DNA of 37,700 nt from Staphylococcus edaphicus (GTDB taxonomy: Bacteria > Bacillota > Bacilli > Staphylococcales > Staphylococcaceae). The DNA is taken from assembly GCF_002614725.1 (NCBI RefSeq), contig NZ_MRZN01000023.1, positions 1-37,700 on the forward strand. Reading direction: 5' to 3'. This document shows, piece after piece, positions 13,732 to 24,715 of this stretch (the first letter of the stretch is position 1; each line of letters starts with the position of its first letter). The position numbers and the translations under genes are program-made. The notes below the pieces were generated by a model, which saw only the letters and a list, made by a program, of their open reading frames with translations, was not told the origin of the DNA and did not search any database.

Positions 13732-14760
13732 TTAATGTTGATCGTGTTCGTCTTTGATGTCGCCAACGATATTTTCTAAGATGTTTTCCATAGTAATGAT
13801 GCCTAGTGCATTGTGATTTTCATCTTCAACGAGAGCGATATGAATTTGTTGTGATTTCATTTGCTCAAGTACGTGATGATATTTTGTAGTTAATTTGATT
13901 TTTAGAATGTCGTGCGTAATTTCTTGTACTGAAGTTATGTCATCATTTAATAAGTCTTTTGAATGAATGTAACCCACAATGTGCGTTGGGTTATCTTTAA
14001 TTACCGGAAATCTAGTGTAGTTCGCTTTACTTACATAAGATTTTGTTTCATTTATATCACTGCTTATATCAATAACAGAAACTTTGTTTAAAGGGAGATA
14101 TCCGTCTTTAATTTTCATTTCATCAAAGGCAAAAGCACGATTGATATGTGTTAACTCGTTTTCAGAGATTTCTCCGCCTTCGTGACTCTCTTTAATTAAT
14201 AGCTTTAACTCTTCTTCAGAATGATACAATTCACTTTCTTTAGCAGGTTGCATGCCAAACATTTTTAAAATTAATCGTGCCGAACCGTTGAGTATATAAA
14301 TAAAAGGATAAAATATTTTATAAAACATGATGATTGGTTTCGCGATGATTAATGTGAGTTGCTCTGCTTTTTGGATGGCGATGGTCTTAGGTGCCATTTC
14401 TCCTATGACAACGTGCAAATAAGTAGCAATGACAAATGCGCTAATTAAGGTGAAAATGTGGATCATTGTTTCAGAAAGTCCAATGCTACTAAATATAGGA
14501 TGTAATAAAAATTCAAAAGTAGATTCACCAACCATGCCTATACCTAAAGCGGTAATTGTAATACCCAATTGACAAGCAGCTAAGTATTCGTCTAAATGTG
14601 TGACGACTTTTTTAGCAGCAATAGCATTTTTGTTATTTCCATTGGCAAGTGAATTGATACGAGATGATCGTACTTTAACAATTGCGAATTCTGTCGCAAC
14701 AAAGAAAGCGGTTAATGCAAGTAATAATATAAATGTGATTAAACTAATAAAGGTTCCCAA
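13732..14760 (-). CDS. CNNM/CBS-domain membrane protein (HlyC/CorC type)
   Basis: A 342-residue protein. Residues about 1-180 form a CNNM membrane domain (FVATEFAIVKVRSSRINSL opening, YLAACQLGITITALGIGMVGE, VVIGEMAPKTIAIQ). Residues about 200-335 hold two CBS repeats (TRFPVIKDNPTHIVGYIH, ALVEDENHNALGIITMENILE). The usual C-terminal CorC_HlyC domain is absent, so the protein is shorter than the 430-residue form. CNNM proteins mediate Mg2+ efflux in several bacteria, including staphylococcal MpfA, but the substrate here is inferred. The only usable start is TTG 14760-14758, 13 nt from GGAGG, with an in-frame stop just upstream. The spacing is unusually long. Confidence 0.85.
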   Translation of the reverse strand: MGTFISLITFILLLALTAFFVATEFAIVKVRSSRINSLANGNNKNAIAAKKVVTHLDEYLAACQLGITITALGIGMVGESTFEFLLHPIFSSIGLSETMIHIFTLISAFVIATYLHVVIGEMAPKTIAIQKAEQLTLIIAKPIIMFYKIFYPFIYILNGSARLILKMFGMQPAKESELYHSEEELKLLIKESHEGGEISENELTHINRAFAFDEMKIKDGYLPLNKVSVIDISSDINETKSYVSKANYTRFPVIKDNPTHIVGYIHSKDLLNDDITSVQEITHDILKIKLTTKYHHVLEQMKSQQIHIALVEDENHNALGIITMENILENIVGDIKDEHDQH

Positions 14761-14898
14761 AAATTAATTAATTCCTCCAATAATTTGTTATTCAATCTTT
14801 TCCGATTGATTTCCTATTATATAAAAATTAAGAATTCATAGCTAGTGTAACGAATGACAATGTGTTGTTCAGTGACATGATATTTGCGCAAGTAATGA

Positions 14899-15744
14899 TT
14901 AATCTGAGGTGATTTTACCTAATCTGTAACTAATCCCAAATCCTAAAATGAGTGTGATGATTGAGATGATCCATGTCATCATTGTGTCTGGCAATCCTGG
15001 AAATACGGCATAAAGCGAGCCGATGACGAATCCTATGATTAAAGCGTATGTTAAATAAGTATGATAAGACAATAAATATTGGATTAATTTACTAGATAAT
15101 AAGAATCCAAATAATACGCCACAACCAACAGTAACTAAAATAGGTATTGCGGCAAAATTAAGTGAAACAAATTCAGAAATGGCATACATAACAGTACCGT
15201 AAACACCAAACACGAGTAACATGAATGAACCTGAAATACCTGGCAATAACATTGCACTTGAAGCGCAAGCACCGGCTATAAAATATTTTAGTATGAGACC
15301 AGTAGAATGGCTTAGTGATTCACCCGCATGTTTATCGCCATTATTTAATAACGTAATAACAACAATGATGATGATGCCTGTTATTAAAAGTGAGTAATGC
15401 ATCACATTAAAAGTGTGCTTGAAGTGGGATGTTTTCAATAAATAGGGAATGATACCAGCAATTAGCCCTACGAAAAAGAACATGGTTGGTACCGTATGCG
15501 CGCTAAGTAAGTAATTGATTACTTTGCTTAGTAAACCAATTGCAATTACCATCCCCACTCCTATAGGGAGTAAAAATTTCAAACTTTCCCAAAAACGCTT
15601 TGAAAAAATACCGCTAACTGACCTTATAAAATCATCGTATATACCTAGCAAGAGGGCGATAGTTCCGCCACTGACACCAGGTACGAGATCGGTAGTACCC
15701 ATCGCAAAACCTTTCCAAAGATTTGACCATTTGATTTTTGACAT
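14899..15744 (-). CDS. popT: DUF368 polyprenyl-phosphate transporter (PopT type)
   Basis: A 281-residue membrane protein with about eight helices. It holds the paired DUF368 motifs: MGTTDLVPGVSGGTIALLLG near the N-terminus (about 15-34) and a repeat MLLPGISGSFMLLVFGVYG in the middle. DUF368 proteins have been reported to return undecaprenyl phosphate across the membrane for reuse in wall and teichoic acid synthesis, and a staphylococcal member next to sufC is among those studied. ATG 15744 follows GAAAGGA; a longer frame to 15816 lacks a ribosome-binding site. It lies directly beside the suf operon, divergently. I use popT on the strength of family and gene neighbourhood only. Confidence 0.82.
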   Translation of the reverse strand: MSKIKWSNLWKGFAMGTTDLVPGVSGGTIALLLGIYDDFIRSVSGIFSKRFWESLKFLLPIGVGMVIAIGLLSKVINYLLSAHTVPTMFFFVGLIAGIIPYLLKTSHFKHTFNVMHYSLLITGIIIIVVITLLNNGDKHAGESLSHSTGLILKYFIAGACASSAMLLPGISGSFMLLVFGVYGTVMYAISEFVSLNFAAIPILVTVGCGVLFGFLLSSKLIQYLLSYHTYLTYALIIGFVIGSLYAVFPGLPDTMMTWIISIITLILGFGISYRLGKITSD

Positions 15745-15974
15745 ATTCAATTCCTTTCTTAAATAAAATGTACAAATGATAATAGCATAATATGAACGAT
15801 TATAATAATGAAACACGTGCGATAAAATACATGTTTTTGTATATATTTTTGTACTTATTGGTGTGAATCATTATTGAGAACAATGTTGCTATTATTATCA
15901 GTTATGAAATTCTTACAATTATTATCGAAAATAATTGTGTTTTAATAACGATTTTAATTTAGCACTAGAAAAGG

Positions 15975-16003
15975 TTTATATTCATATATAACTACGTTAT
16001 AAT
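15975..16003 (+). promoter_or_regulatory. Candidate suf operon promoter
   Basis: TTTATA and a perfect TATAAT, 17 nt apart, about 97 nt before the sufC start. The -35 is weak, so an activator is possible. Confidence 0.45.
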
Positions 16004-16041
16004 TAAATGATGTAAGAAGTGCTCAGTCTTTTGACTATAAA

Positions 16042-16056
16042 TTAAAATTATTATAA
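16042..16056 (+). promoter_or_regulatory. PerR-box-like sequence in the sufC leader
   Basis: TTAAAATTATTATAA fits the PerR box pattern NTANAANNATTNTAN at all fixed positions. Because every fixed position is A or T, such matches also occur by chance here. Confidence 0.3.
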
Positions 16057-16099
16057 ACTAGATAAGAAAAACATATCATATAATACGGAGGGAATATGT

Positions 16100-16861
16100 A
16101 TGCCATCAACATTAGAAATTAAAGACCTACATGTGTCTATAGAAGATAAAGAGATTCTAAAAGGTGTTAACTTAACAATTAACACTGGTGAAATACACGC
16201 AATTATGGGACCGAATGGTACAGGTAAATCAACGTTATCATCTGCAATCATGGGACACCCTAGCTTTGAAGTTACACAAGGGGAAGTACTTCTAGACGGT
16301 GTGAACGTTTTAGAATTAGAAGTTGACGAGCGTGCAAAAGCTGGCCTCTTCTTAGCTATGCAATATCCATCAGAAATCACTGGTGTAACGAATGCAGACT
16401 TCATGCGTTCAGCAATTAATGCAAAACGTGAAGAAGGCGAAGAAATTAATCTAATGCAATTTATCAAGAAACTTGATAAAGAAATGGGTTATTTAGATAT
16501 TGATCAAGATATGGCACAACGTTACTTAAACGAAGGCTTTTCTGGCGGAGAGAAAAAACGTAATGAAATCCTTCAATTAATGATGTTAGAACCTAAGTTT
16601 GCGATTTTAGATGAAATAGATTCAGGTCTAGATATCGATGCATTGAAAGTTGTTTCTAAAGGAATCAATAAAATGCGTGGAGAAGCATTCGGCTCATTAA
16701 TTATCACGCACTATCAACGTTTATTAAACTATATAACGCCAGACCATGTACATGTTATGTTCGGTGGTAAAGTTGTAACTTCTGGTGGACCAGAGTTAGC
16801 TAAGCGTCTTGAAGAAGAAGGTTATGAATGGGTTAAAGAAGAGTTCGGTGCTACAGAATAA
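16100..16861 (+). CDS. sufC: Fe-S cluster assembly ATPase SufC
   Basis: A 253-residue cytosolic ABC-type ATPase that works with SufB and SufD as the cluster scaffold complex. Walker A is GPNGTGKST (37-45), the signature is FSGGEKKR (147-154, the SufC variant), Walker B is FAILDEIDSGLD (167-178) and the switch histidine is His204 in IITHYQRL. Length is normal. GGAGG sits seven bases before the ATG. It opens the operon sufC-sufD-sufS-sufU-sufB, the Gram-positive order, and is probably essential in staphylococci since no ISC system is seen here. The leader has a PerR-like sequence, which would fit peroxide control of Fe-S repair but is unproven. Confidence 0.97.
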   Translation: MPSTLEIKDLHVSIEDKEILKGVNLTINTGEIHAIMGPNGTGKSTLSSAIMGHPSFEVTQGEVLLDGVNVLELEVDERAKAGLFLAMQYPSEITGVTNADFMRSAINAKREEGEEINLMQFIKKLDKEMGYLDIDQDMAQRYLNEGFSGGEKKRNEILQLMMLEPKFAILDEIDSGLDIDALKVVSKGINKMRGEAFGSLIITHYQRLLNYITPDHVHVMFGGKVVTSGGPELAKRLEEEGYEWVKEEFGATE

Positions 16862-16961
16862 GTCTCAACTCATATGAAATATATTAATTTAGATGAAGAT
16901 TTAAGGTCTTGATTTATACCGATGAATTAAATCATATAATCATCAATGGGAGGAAAAAAGT

Positions 16962-18269
16962 ATGACGACTGAAACTTTGAACATTTCTGAAGCGCAACTA
17001 GTTGAGTATTCACAAGCCCATAAAGAACCTGCTTGGTTAACAGAATTACGAAAAGAAGCGTTGAAATTAACTGAAACTTTAGAAATGCCAAAACCAGATA
17101 AAACAAAAATTAATAGATGGGACTTCGACTCATTTAAACAGCACGAAACGACAGGCGACATTTATAACGCATTAGAGGAACTACCAGAAGCGGTTAAAGA
17201 AATTATTGATATAGAAAACTCAGAAAACTTAATTATACAACACAATAATACATTGGCTTTCGCCAAAGTTTCTGATTCTGCAAAAAATGACGGCGTGCTT
17301 GTAGAAGGCTTATCAGACGCCTTAGTGAACCACCCTGATTTAGTTAAACAATATTTCATGAAAGAAGCAGTTGCTGTAGATGAACATAGACTAACTGCAT
17401 TGCACACTGCATTATTAAATGGCGGTATGTTTGTTTATGTTCCTAAAAACGTTGTTGTAGAACATCCGATTCAATACGTCGTGTTACATGATGATAACCA
17501 AGCTAGTTTCTATAATCATGTCATTATTGTTGCTGAAGAAAGTGCTGAAGTAACATATGTAGAAAACTATTTATCAAATGCTGATGGTGAAGGAAATCAA
17601 TTAAATATTATTTCAGAAGTGATTGCAGGTGCTAATGCCAAAATCACTTATGGTTCAGTTGACTATTTAGATAAAGGCTTTACTGGTCACATCATACGTC
17701 GTGGTACAACAGATGCTGATGCGAAGATTAATTGGGCACTAGGTCTTATGAATGAAGGTAGCCAAATTATTGATAATACAACAAATTTAATTGGTGACCG
17801 TTCTGAAAGTGAATTGAAATCAGTAGTAATAGGAACTGGAAGCCAAAAAATTAACCTAACTTCTAAAATAGTTCAGTATGGTAAAGAAACAATCGGTTAT
17901 ATCTTAAAACATGGTGTTATGCTTGAAAGTGCATCAACAGTATTTAATGGTATTGGTTACATTAAACATGGCGGTACGAAATCCAATGCAAACCAAGAGT
18001 CTCGTGTATTAATGCTTTCTGAAAATGCTCGAGGAGATGCTAACCCGATTTTATTAATTGATGAAGATGATGTAGAAGCAGGACATGCAGCATCTGTAGG
18101 CCGTGTAGATCCAGAACAGCTTTATTATTTAATGAGTCGTGGTATTTCTCGTCAAGAGGCTGAGCGTTTAGTCATTCATGGTTTCTTAGACCCAGTAGTA
18201 CGTGAATTACCAATTGAAGATGTGAAACGTCAATTACGTGAAGTGATTGAACTTAAAGTAAATAAATAA
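16962..18269 (+). CDS. sufD: Fe-S cluster assembly protein SufD
   Basis: A 435-residue partner of SufB in the SufBCD scaffold. Features are an N-terminal helical part (WLTELRKEAL, KINRWDFDSF), the beta-helix core (VVVEHPIQYVVLHD, HVIIVAEESAEVTYVENY, HGGTKSNANQESRVL) and the C-terminal helical part [26 protein letters not shown] that contacts SufC. GGGAGG precedes the ATG. The 100-nt space after sufC holds no terminator. SufD shares the core with SufB below, but is shorter and lacks the SufB-specific N-terminal segment. Fits the family length (about 435). Confidence 0.96.
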   Translation: MTTETLNISEAQLVEYSQAHKEPAWLTELRKEALKLTETLEMPKPDKTKINRWDFDSFKQHETTGDIYNALEELPEAVKEIIDIENSENLIIQHNNTLAFAKVSDSAKNDGVLVEGLSDALVNHPDLVKQYFMKEAVAVDEHRLTALHTALLNGGMFVYVPKNVVVEHPIQYVVLHDDNQASFYNHVIIVAEESAEVTYVENYLSNADGEGNQLNIISEVIAGANAKITYGSVDYLDKGFTGHIIRRGTTDADAKINWALGLMNEGSQIIDNTTNLIGDRSESELKSVVIGTGSQKINLTSKIVQYGKETIGYILKHGVMLESASTVFNGIGYIKHGGTKSNANQESRVLMLSENARGDANPILLIDEDDVEAGHAASVGRVDPEQLYYLMSRGISRQEAERLVIHGFLDPVVRELPIEDVKRQLREVIELKVNK

Positions 18270-18407
18270 TATATAAAGACAATGCGTCAAGGACAGTAGT
18301 AATTAAATTGTGATGTCAAAATTTAAACGTATGGACAGTGTTATGAAGTACGTTTTACAAGTTATAATTTAACCTTTACTAAGGTCTGATTATTGATTCT
18401 TAATTAA

Positions 18408-20103
<1,696 letters not shown>

Positions 20104-20293
20104 GGAGAGCTCCAAAGGCAAAAGTCGATAAATTGACAATGTGTAAAATTCCATTCAAACTAGGAAGTACATCATGATTTACAAATGTACGTGAATGTTG
20201 AATACATTGGCTCTTTAAACAACGAATAACAACAAATACACAAATGATCTTGCACGTAAGTCGTTTTTTTAATATATAAGAGGAGTGATTTAA

Positions 20294-21691
20294 ATGGCTA
20301 AAAAAGCACCTGATGTTGGAAATTACCAATATGGTTTCCATGACGAAGATGTTTCTATTTTTAGATCAGAACGCGGTTTGACGGAAAATATTGTCCGTGA
20401 AATTTCAAACATGAAAGATGAACCAGAATGGATGCTTAATTATAGATTAAAATCATTAAAGCAATTCTATAAAATGCCTATGCCACAATGGGGTGGGGAT
20501 TTATCAGAATTAGATTTTGATGATATCACTTATTATGTTAAACCTTCTGAAAACACAGAACGTTCTTGGGATGAAGTACCTGAAGAAATCAAACGTACGT
20601 TTGATAAATTAGGTATTCCAGAAGCTGAACAAAAATATCTTGCTGGTGTATCTGCACAATATGAATCTGAAGTTGTTTATCATAATATGGAAAAAGAACT
20701 TGAAGATAAAGGTATTATATTCAAAGATACAGACAGTGCTTTAAGAGAAAATGAAGACTTATTTAGAGAATATTTTTCTACAGTTGTACCCGCTGCGGAT
20801 AATAAATTCTCAGCGTTAAACTCAGCTGTATGGTCTGGTGGTTCTTTCATATATGTTCCTAAGAACATTAAATTAGATACACCGTTACAAGCTTATTTCC
20901 GTATTAATTCAGAAAATATGGGACAATTTGAGCGTACATTAATCATTGCTGACGAAGGTGCATCAGTAAACTATGTTGAAGGTTGTACAGCACCTGTTTA
21001 TTCAACAAGTTCATTACACTCAGCCGTTGTTGAAATTATTGTTCATAAAGATGCACATGTGCGTTATACAACAATTCAAAACTGGGCAAACAATGTGTAT
21101 AACTTAGTGACTAAGCGTACATTAGTATATGAAAATGGTAATATGGAATGGGTCGATGGTAACTTAGGTTCTAAGTTAACAATGAAATATCCAAACTGTG
21201 TATTAATGGGTGAAGGTGCTAAAGGTAGTACATTATCTATCGCTTTTGCAGGTAAAGGACAAGTACAAGATGCAGGGGCTAAGATGATTCATAAAGCACC
21301 TAACACGTCTTCAACGATTGTCTCTAAATCTATTTCTAAAGACGGCGGTAAAGTAGTTTACCGTGGTATCGTTCACTTTGGACGTAAAGCAAAAGGTGCA
21401 CGTTCAAACATCGAATGTGATACTTTAATTTTAGATAATGAGTCTACTTCAGATACGATTCCTTATAATGAAGTATTTAATGACAATATTTCTTTAGAAC
21501 ACGAAGCGAAGGTTTCAAAAGTTTCTGAAGAACAATTATTCTACTTGATGAGTCGTGGTATTTCAGAAGAAGAAGCAACTGAAATGATTGTTATGGGATT
21601 CATTGAACCATTCACTAAAGAGCTTCCAATGGAATATGCCGTTGAAATGAACCGTTTAATCAAATTTGAAATGGAAGGCAGTATCGGCTAA
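20294..21691 (+). CDS. sufB: Fe-S cluster assembly protein SufB
   Basis: A 465-residue scaffold subunit on which the cluster is built with SufC and SufD. Hallmarks: [21 protein letters not shown]-terminus, [85 protein letters not shown] (the cluster-ligand Cys and Asn region) and the C-terminal [30 protein letters not shown] lies seven bases before the ATG. It is the last gene of the suf operon and is followed by a large hairpin terminator shared with the convergent zinc-ribbon gene. Confidence 0.96.
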   Translation: MAKKAPDVGNYQYGFHDEDVSIFRSERGLTENIVREISNMKDEPEWMLNYRLKSLKQFYKMPMPQWGGDLSELDFDDITYYVKPSENTERSWDEVPEEIKRTFDKLGIPEAEQKYLAGVSAQYESEVVYHNMEKELEDKGIIFKDTDSALRENEDLFREYFSTVVPAADNKFSALNSAVWSGGSFIYVPKNIKLDTPLQAYFRINSENMGQFERTLIIADEGASVNYVEGCTAPVYSTSSLHSAVVEIIVHKDAHVRYTTIQNWANNVYNLVTKRTLVYENGNMEWVDGNLGSKLTMKYPNCVLMGEGAKGSTLSIAFAGKGQVQDAGAKMIHKAPNTSSTIVSKSISKDGGKVVYRGIVHFGRKAKGARSNIECDTLILDNESTSDTIPYNEVFNDNISLEHEAKVSKVSEEQLFYLMSRGISEEEATEMIVMGFIEPFTKELPMEYAVEMNRLIKFEMEGSIG

Positions 21692-21723
21692 GTTTATTTG
21701 ACCGTTACCTGTCGTTGATAAAA

Positions 21724-21778
21724 TATAAACACACACGCTAAACGTTGGAAGTATCCAACATATAGTGTGTGTGTTTAT
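21724..21778. terminator. Large terminator after sufB, shared with the convergent gene
   Basis: ATAAACACACAC with an inner GCTA/TATA-like region and GTTGGA/TCCAAC pair into a stem of over 20 bp with inner loops, followed by ATTTTACAT. Plus- and minus-strand genes converge on it. Confidence 0.85.
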
Positions 21779-21803
21779 TTTACATATGATTGTTTAATAG
21801 GTG

Positions 21804-22073
21804 TTAATTACGCCAGCGATCCAATTTTGCCATGAATTTTTTGGTATACATTTTATTTAAAAAGAATTTTTGAATCTTATTCATATCGGACGCTTGGAAT
21901 CTTTTTAAATTATATTCGTACATAGCGTCAAAATCTAAATGCATTGTAAACGCACCATTTTGATAACAATGATGACAGTATTTTTCCGATAATGTTCCAT
22001 CACTTTCTGTACCAGCTGGTGTTTTTTTATCAAGTGGCATACCACAACTTTGGCATTGCGTTACCTTTGCCAT
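21804..22073 (-). CDS. Putative zinc-ribbon protein
   Basis: An 89-residue protein with four cysteines in two pairs: TQCQSCGMPL (Cys7, Cys10) and EKYCHHCYQNG (around residues 33 and 36). This matches the putative zinc ribbon domain family Pfam PF12674. The rest is helical (MYEYNLKRFQASDMNKIQKFFLNK) and basic. The start MAKVTQCQSC is preceded by GGGAG eight bases before the ATG. Its role is unknown; members are widespread conserved hypothetical proteins. It ends on the sufB terminator. Confidence 0.75.
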   Translation of the reverse strand: MAKVTQCQSCGMPLDKKTPAGTESDGTLSEKYCHHCYQNGAFTMHLDFDAMYEYNLKRFQASDMNKIQKFFLNKMYTKKFMAKLDRWRN

Positions 22074-22279
22074 ATAATCACTCCCGATTAGCTAAGTTTG
22101 TTACTTTGAAATTTTATGAAGCAAATGATGATAACGTAGTTTAACATGGGCATGCTGAAAAGAGAAGTATTCTGATATTGTCTTATTTAATGATGATGGC
22201 TATGTTTTTTGATGAACAACAATTAATGGGTGTTTATAATTCTTGTGAATAGGGAATTTATTTACAAAATATGAAGTGA

Positions 22280-22298
22280 TTTAATAATGATTATTAAA
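22280..22298 (+). promoter_or_regulatory. Fur/PerR-like palindrome before the CNNM gene
   Basis: A perfect inverted repeat with arms TTTAATAAT and ATTATTAAA around one G, ending beside the AAAGGAG of the gene at 22313. It matches the 7-1-7 Fur-family box TGATAATNATTATCA at 13 of 15 positions (TAATAATGATTATTA). Confidence 0.45.
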
Positions 22299-22312
22299 GG
22301 AGTTATGCACTG

Positions 22313-23323
22313 ATGATTATTGCTATAATCATTCTTTTGTTTGCTTCGTTTTTCTTTTCTGGAAGTGAAACGGCACTCACAGCTGCAAACAGGATGAAGA
22401 TACAAACGGATGCGCAACAAGGCAATAAAAAAGCTGGAAGGCTTGCAAGGCTATTAAGTAAGCCCAGCGAGTTCATTACTACTATTTTAATAGGGAACAA
22501 TATTGCAAATATTATGTTACCGACGCTTGTTACGATTTTAGCAGTTGATATAGGCGTTAATGTCGGGGTTGCATCGGCAATTACTACTGTAGCTATTATT
22601 GTTATTTCAGAGGTCATACCGAAATCGATAGCGGCGACGTACCCAGATAGAATGTCACGGTTGGTTTATACACCAATCGCGTTTTTTGTCATTATCTTTA
22701 AACCTATTACTAAGTTATTAAATGCTTTAACAGATGCTATAAACAGAGCGTTATCAAACGGTACAGATGAAACAAAACGCTTTTCTAAGGAAGAAATCAG
22801 ACAGATGGTGACAATTGCTGGTAGCGAAGGCGCTTTTAATGAAATGGAACGCAATCGTTTACAAGGTGTCATGGATTTTGAACAGTTAAAGATTACAGAT
22901 ATTGATACGACACCACGTGTTAATGTAACTGCTTTCCCTTCAGATATTTCATACGACGATGCATATGATACAGTGGTTTCAAATCCGTATACAAGATATC
23001 CTGTCTACGATGAAGATATCGATGATGTCATTGGTATATTCCATTCCAAATACTTACTGGCATGGAGTCGTGAGCCGGATAATGACATTTTAAAATATAC
23101 GTCTGAGCCTTTATTTGTTAATGAACACAATCGTGCAGAGTGGGTATTAAGAAAAATGACGGTATCACGCAAACATTTAGCGATAGTGTTGGATGAATAT
23201 GGTGGAACAGATGCGATTGTTTCTCATGAAGATTTGATTGAAGAAATGTTAGGAATGGAAATAGAAGATGAGATGGATGAAGAAGAAAATGAAAAAATAG
23301 AAGTACAGCAAAAAAGAGTATAG
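22313..23323 (+). CDS. CNNM/CBS-domain membrane protein, second copy type
   Basis: A 336-residue protein with a CNNM membrane domain (SGSETALTAANRMKIQ at about 16-31, TTILIGNNIANIMLPT, VVISEVIPKS-type segment VIISEVIPKSIAATYPDR without exact spacing) and two CBS repeats ending KHLAIVLDEYGGTDAIVSHEDLIEEMLG. The C-terminus is a highly acidic tail (EIEDEMDEEENEKIEV). No CorC_HlyC domain. Mg2+ export is the expected role for CNNM, inferred from relatives such as MpfA. ATG 22313 is ten bases after AAAGGAG. A Fur/PerR-like palindrome just upstream suggests metal- or peroxide-linked control. Confidence 0.85.
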   Translation: MIIAIIILLFASFFFSGSETALTAANRMKIQTDAQQGNKKAGRLARLLSKPSEFITTILIGNNIANIMLPTLVTILAVDIGVNVGVASAITTVAIIVISEVIPKSIAATYPDRMSRLVYTPIAFFVIIFKPITKLLNALTDAINRALSNGTDETKRFSKEEIRQMVTIAGSEGAFNEMERNRLQGVMDFEQLKITDIDTTPRVNVTAFPSDISYDDAYDTVVSNPYTRYPVYDEDIDDVIGIFHSKYLLAWSREPDNDILKYTSEPLFVNEHNRAEWVLRKMTVSRKHLAIVLDEYGGTDAIVSHEDLIEEMLGMEIEDEMDEEENEKIEVQQKRV

Positions 23324-23358
23324 TAACAGATGGTGTTAAATTATATAAGACATGTAAA

Positions 23359-23423
23359 AACCACTCGATTTATTGGTAGTTCATTTCTAAAAGGGAATAA
23401 ATCAGTCAGCAACCATAGTGGTT
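23359..23423 (+). promoter_or_regulatory. Leader hairpins with alternative pairings before the nitronate monooxygenase gene
   Basis: AACCACT (23359-23365) can pair with AGTGGTT (23417-23423), with ATTTATT (23368-23374) and AATAAAT (23396-23402) inside. Alternatively AACCA (23411-23415) pairs with TGGTT (23419-23423). The two forms exclude each other. No ligand motif was recognised. Confidence 0.35.
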
Positions 23424-23456
23424 CGTCTTAAATGTGAGTTAAAGGAGTTTGTTGTT

Positions 23457-24524
23457 ATGAGATTATCTTCTAGAGTCACCGGATTATTAAATATCAAATA
23501 TCCAATTATTCAAGCAGGAATGGCAGGTTCTACAACGCCTGAATTGGTTGCTACGGTTAGTAATGCTGGTGGGTTAGGAACGATTGGAGCTGGATATTTT
23601 AGTCCGCATAGATTAGAACAGGAAATTACTTATGTGCAAGAGTTAACAGACTTGCCTTATGCTGTAAATCTGTTTGTACCAAGTGAGAAATTATATATTC
23701 CTGAAAAAGTTGAACATATGAATGCGTGGTTGAGACCTTATCGTCGTGCATTTAACATAGAAGAACCCGTGGTGAATATGACTGAAAAACAGCAATTTGA
23801 AGATGCTATTGAAATAATTATAGACAAAGGTGTTCCAATTGTGTCATTTACTTTTGGTATACCTGAGCAAGACATTATAGAAAGATTAAAAGCGCGTCAC
23901 ATCACATTGATTGGCACGGCAACGACCATTGAAGAAGCGATTGCAAATGAGCACGCAGGCATGGATGTTGTAATCGCACAAGGTAGTGAAGCAGGTGGAC
24001 ATAGAGGAGCTTTTTCAGAAAATACAAGTCAGCTTACACCATTAATTGGAACGATGTCGTTAGTGCCACAAATGGTCGACCACGTCAACATTTCCGTTAT
24101 AGCAGCAGGTGGTATTATGGATGGTAGAGGATTAGTGGCAAGTATGGCATTGGGTGCAGAAGGTATTCAAATGGGCACAGCATTTTTAACATCAGATGAG
24201 AGTGGTGCAAGCGAACTTTATAAAGATGCAATTAGTCAAAGTGAAGAAACGGATACAGTTGTTACTAATGTCTTTACAGGTAAGCCAGCTAGAGGAATAG
24301 ATAATGAATTTATTCATAAGATGAAGGAATATGACGATGAAATCCCTGATTATCCAATACAAAACCAACTGACGAGTGCGATCCGTAAGGCTGCGGCTAA
24401 TGTTGGCAATGCGCAATGGACACATTTGTGGAGTGGACAAAGTCCAAGGCTTGCACAACATATTTCAGCTTGGACATTGGTAGAAAATATCATTAAAGAA
24501 GCCAATGAATTATTAAACGATTAA
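23457..24524 (+). CDS. Nitronate monooxygenase (2-nitropropane dioxygenase family)
   Basis: A 355-residue FMN-dependent TIM-barrel enzyme. The opening [34 protein letters not shown] (part) is the family signature. [14 protein letters not shown] (about residues 175-188) carries the catalytic histidine and phosphate-binding glycines. [27 protein letters not shown] is the FMN phosphate site. It oxidises nitronates, such as propionate-3-nitronate, to remove a toxic compound, in characterised relatives. ATG 23457 follows AAAGGAG by nine bases; the upstream in-frame start at 23418 precedes this site. It has its own leader and terminator. Confidence 0.88.
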   Translation: MRLSSRVTGLLNIKYPIIQAGMAGSTTPELVATVSNAGGLGTIGAGYFSPHRLEQEITYVQELTDLPYAVNLFVPSEKLYIPEKVEHMNAWLRPYRRAFNIEEPVVNMTEKQQFEDAIEIIIDKGVPIVSFTFGIPEQDIIERLKARHITLIGTATTIEEAIANEHAGMDVVIAQGSEAGGHRGAFSENTSQLTPLIGTMSLVPQMVDHVNISVIAAGGIMDGRGLVASMALGAEGIQMGTAFLTSDESGASELYKDAISQSEETDTVVTNVFTGKPARGIDNEFIHKMKEYDDEIPDYPIQNQLTSAIRKAAANVGNAQWTHLWSGQSPRLAQHISAWTLVENIIKEANELLND

Positions 24525-24561
24525 CTTAGTTTAATTGCAGAATGTAAATACTAATTACAGT

Positions 24562-24608
24562 GAGGCTAGAAATCTTAATTAATGGTTGAGATGCTAGCCT
24601 TATTTTTA
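24562..24608 (+). terminator. Terminator after the nitronate monooxygenase gene
   Basis: AGGCTAG-AA-ATCT pairs with AGAT-G-CTAGCCT (24563-24600), followed by TATTTTTATG. Confidence 0.85.
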
Positions 24609-24715
24609 TGAAAATTTTTAAGGTATATCCATATAGTCGTTTAAAGATAATGTAAAGTGAATTTAATCAAGTGAATCTCATAAATCATCTATGGTATCAT
24701 TAATTTGGTGATATT

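Larger units (their letters stand above)
15745..16099. other. AT-rich divergent region between popT and sufC
   Basis: 355 nt without a gene. It holds a candidate suf promoter (TTTATA 15975-15980, 17 nt, TATAAT 15998-16003) and a PerR-box-like sequence at 16042-16056. The rest, including 15850-15960, shows no open frame with a ribosome-binding site and no hairpin I can support. Confidence 0.5.

Noticed and set aside
18311..18373. 20-codon frame between sufD and sufS
   Set aside because: No Shine-Dalgarno; likely chance in the AT-rich gap.
22188..22250. 20-codon frame starting with three Met codons before the CNNM gene
   Set aside because: There is no ribosome-binding site and no structural sense.
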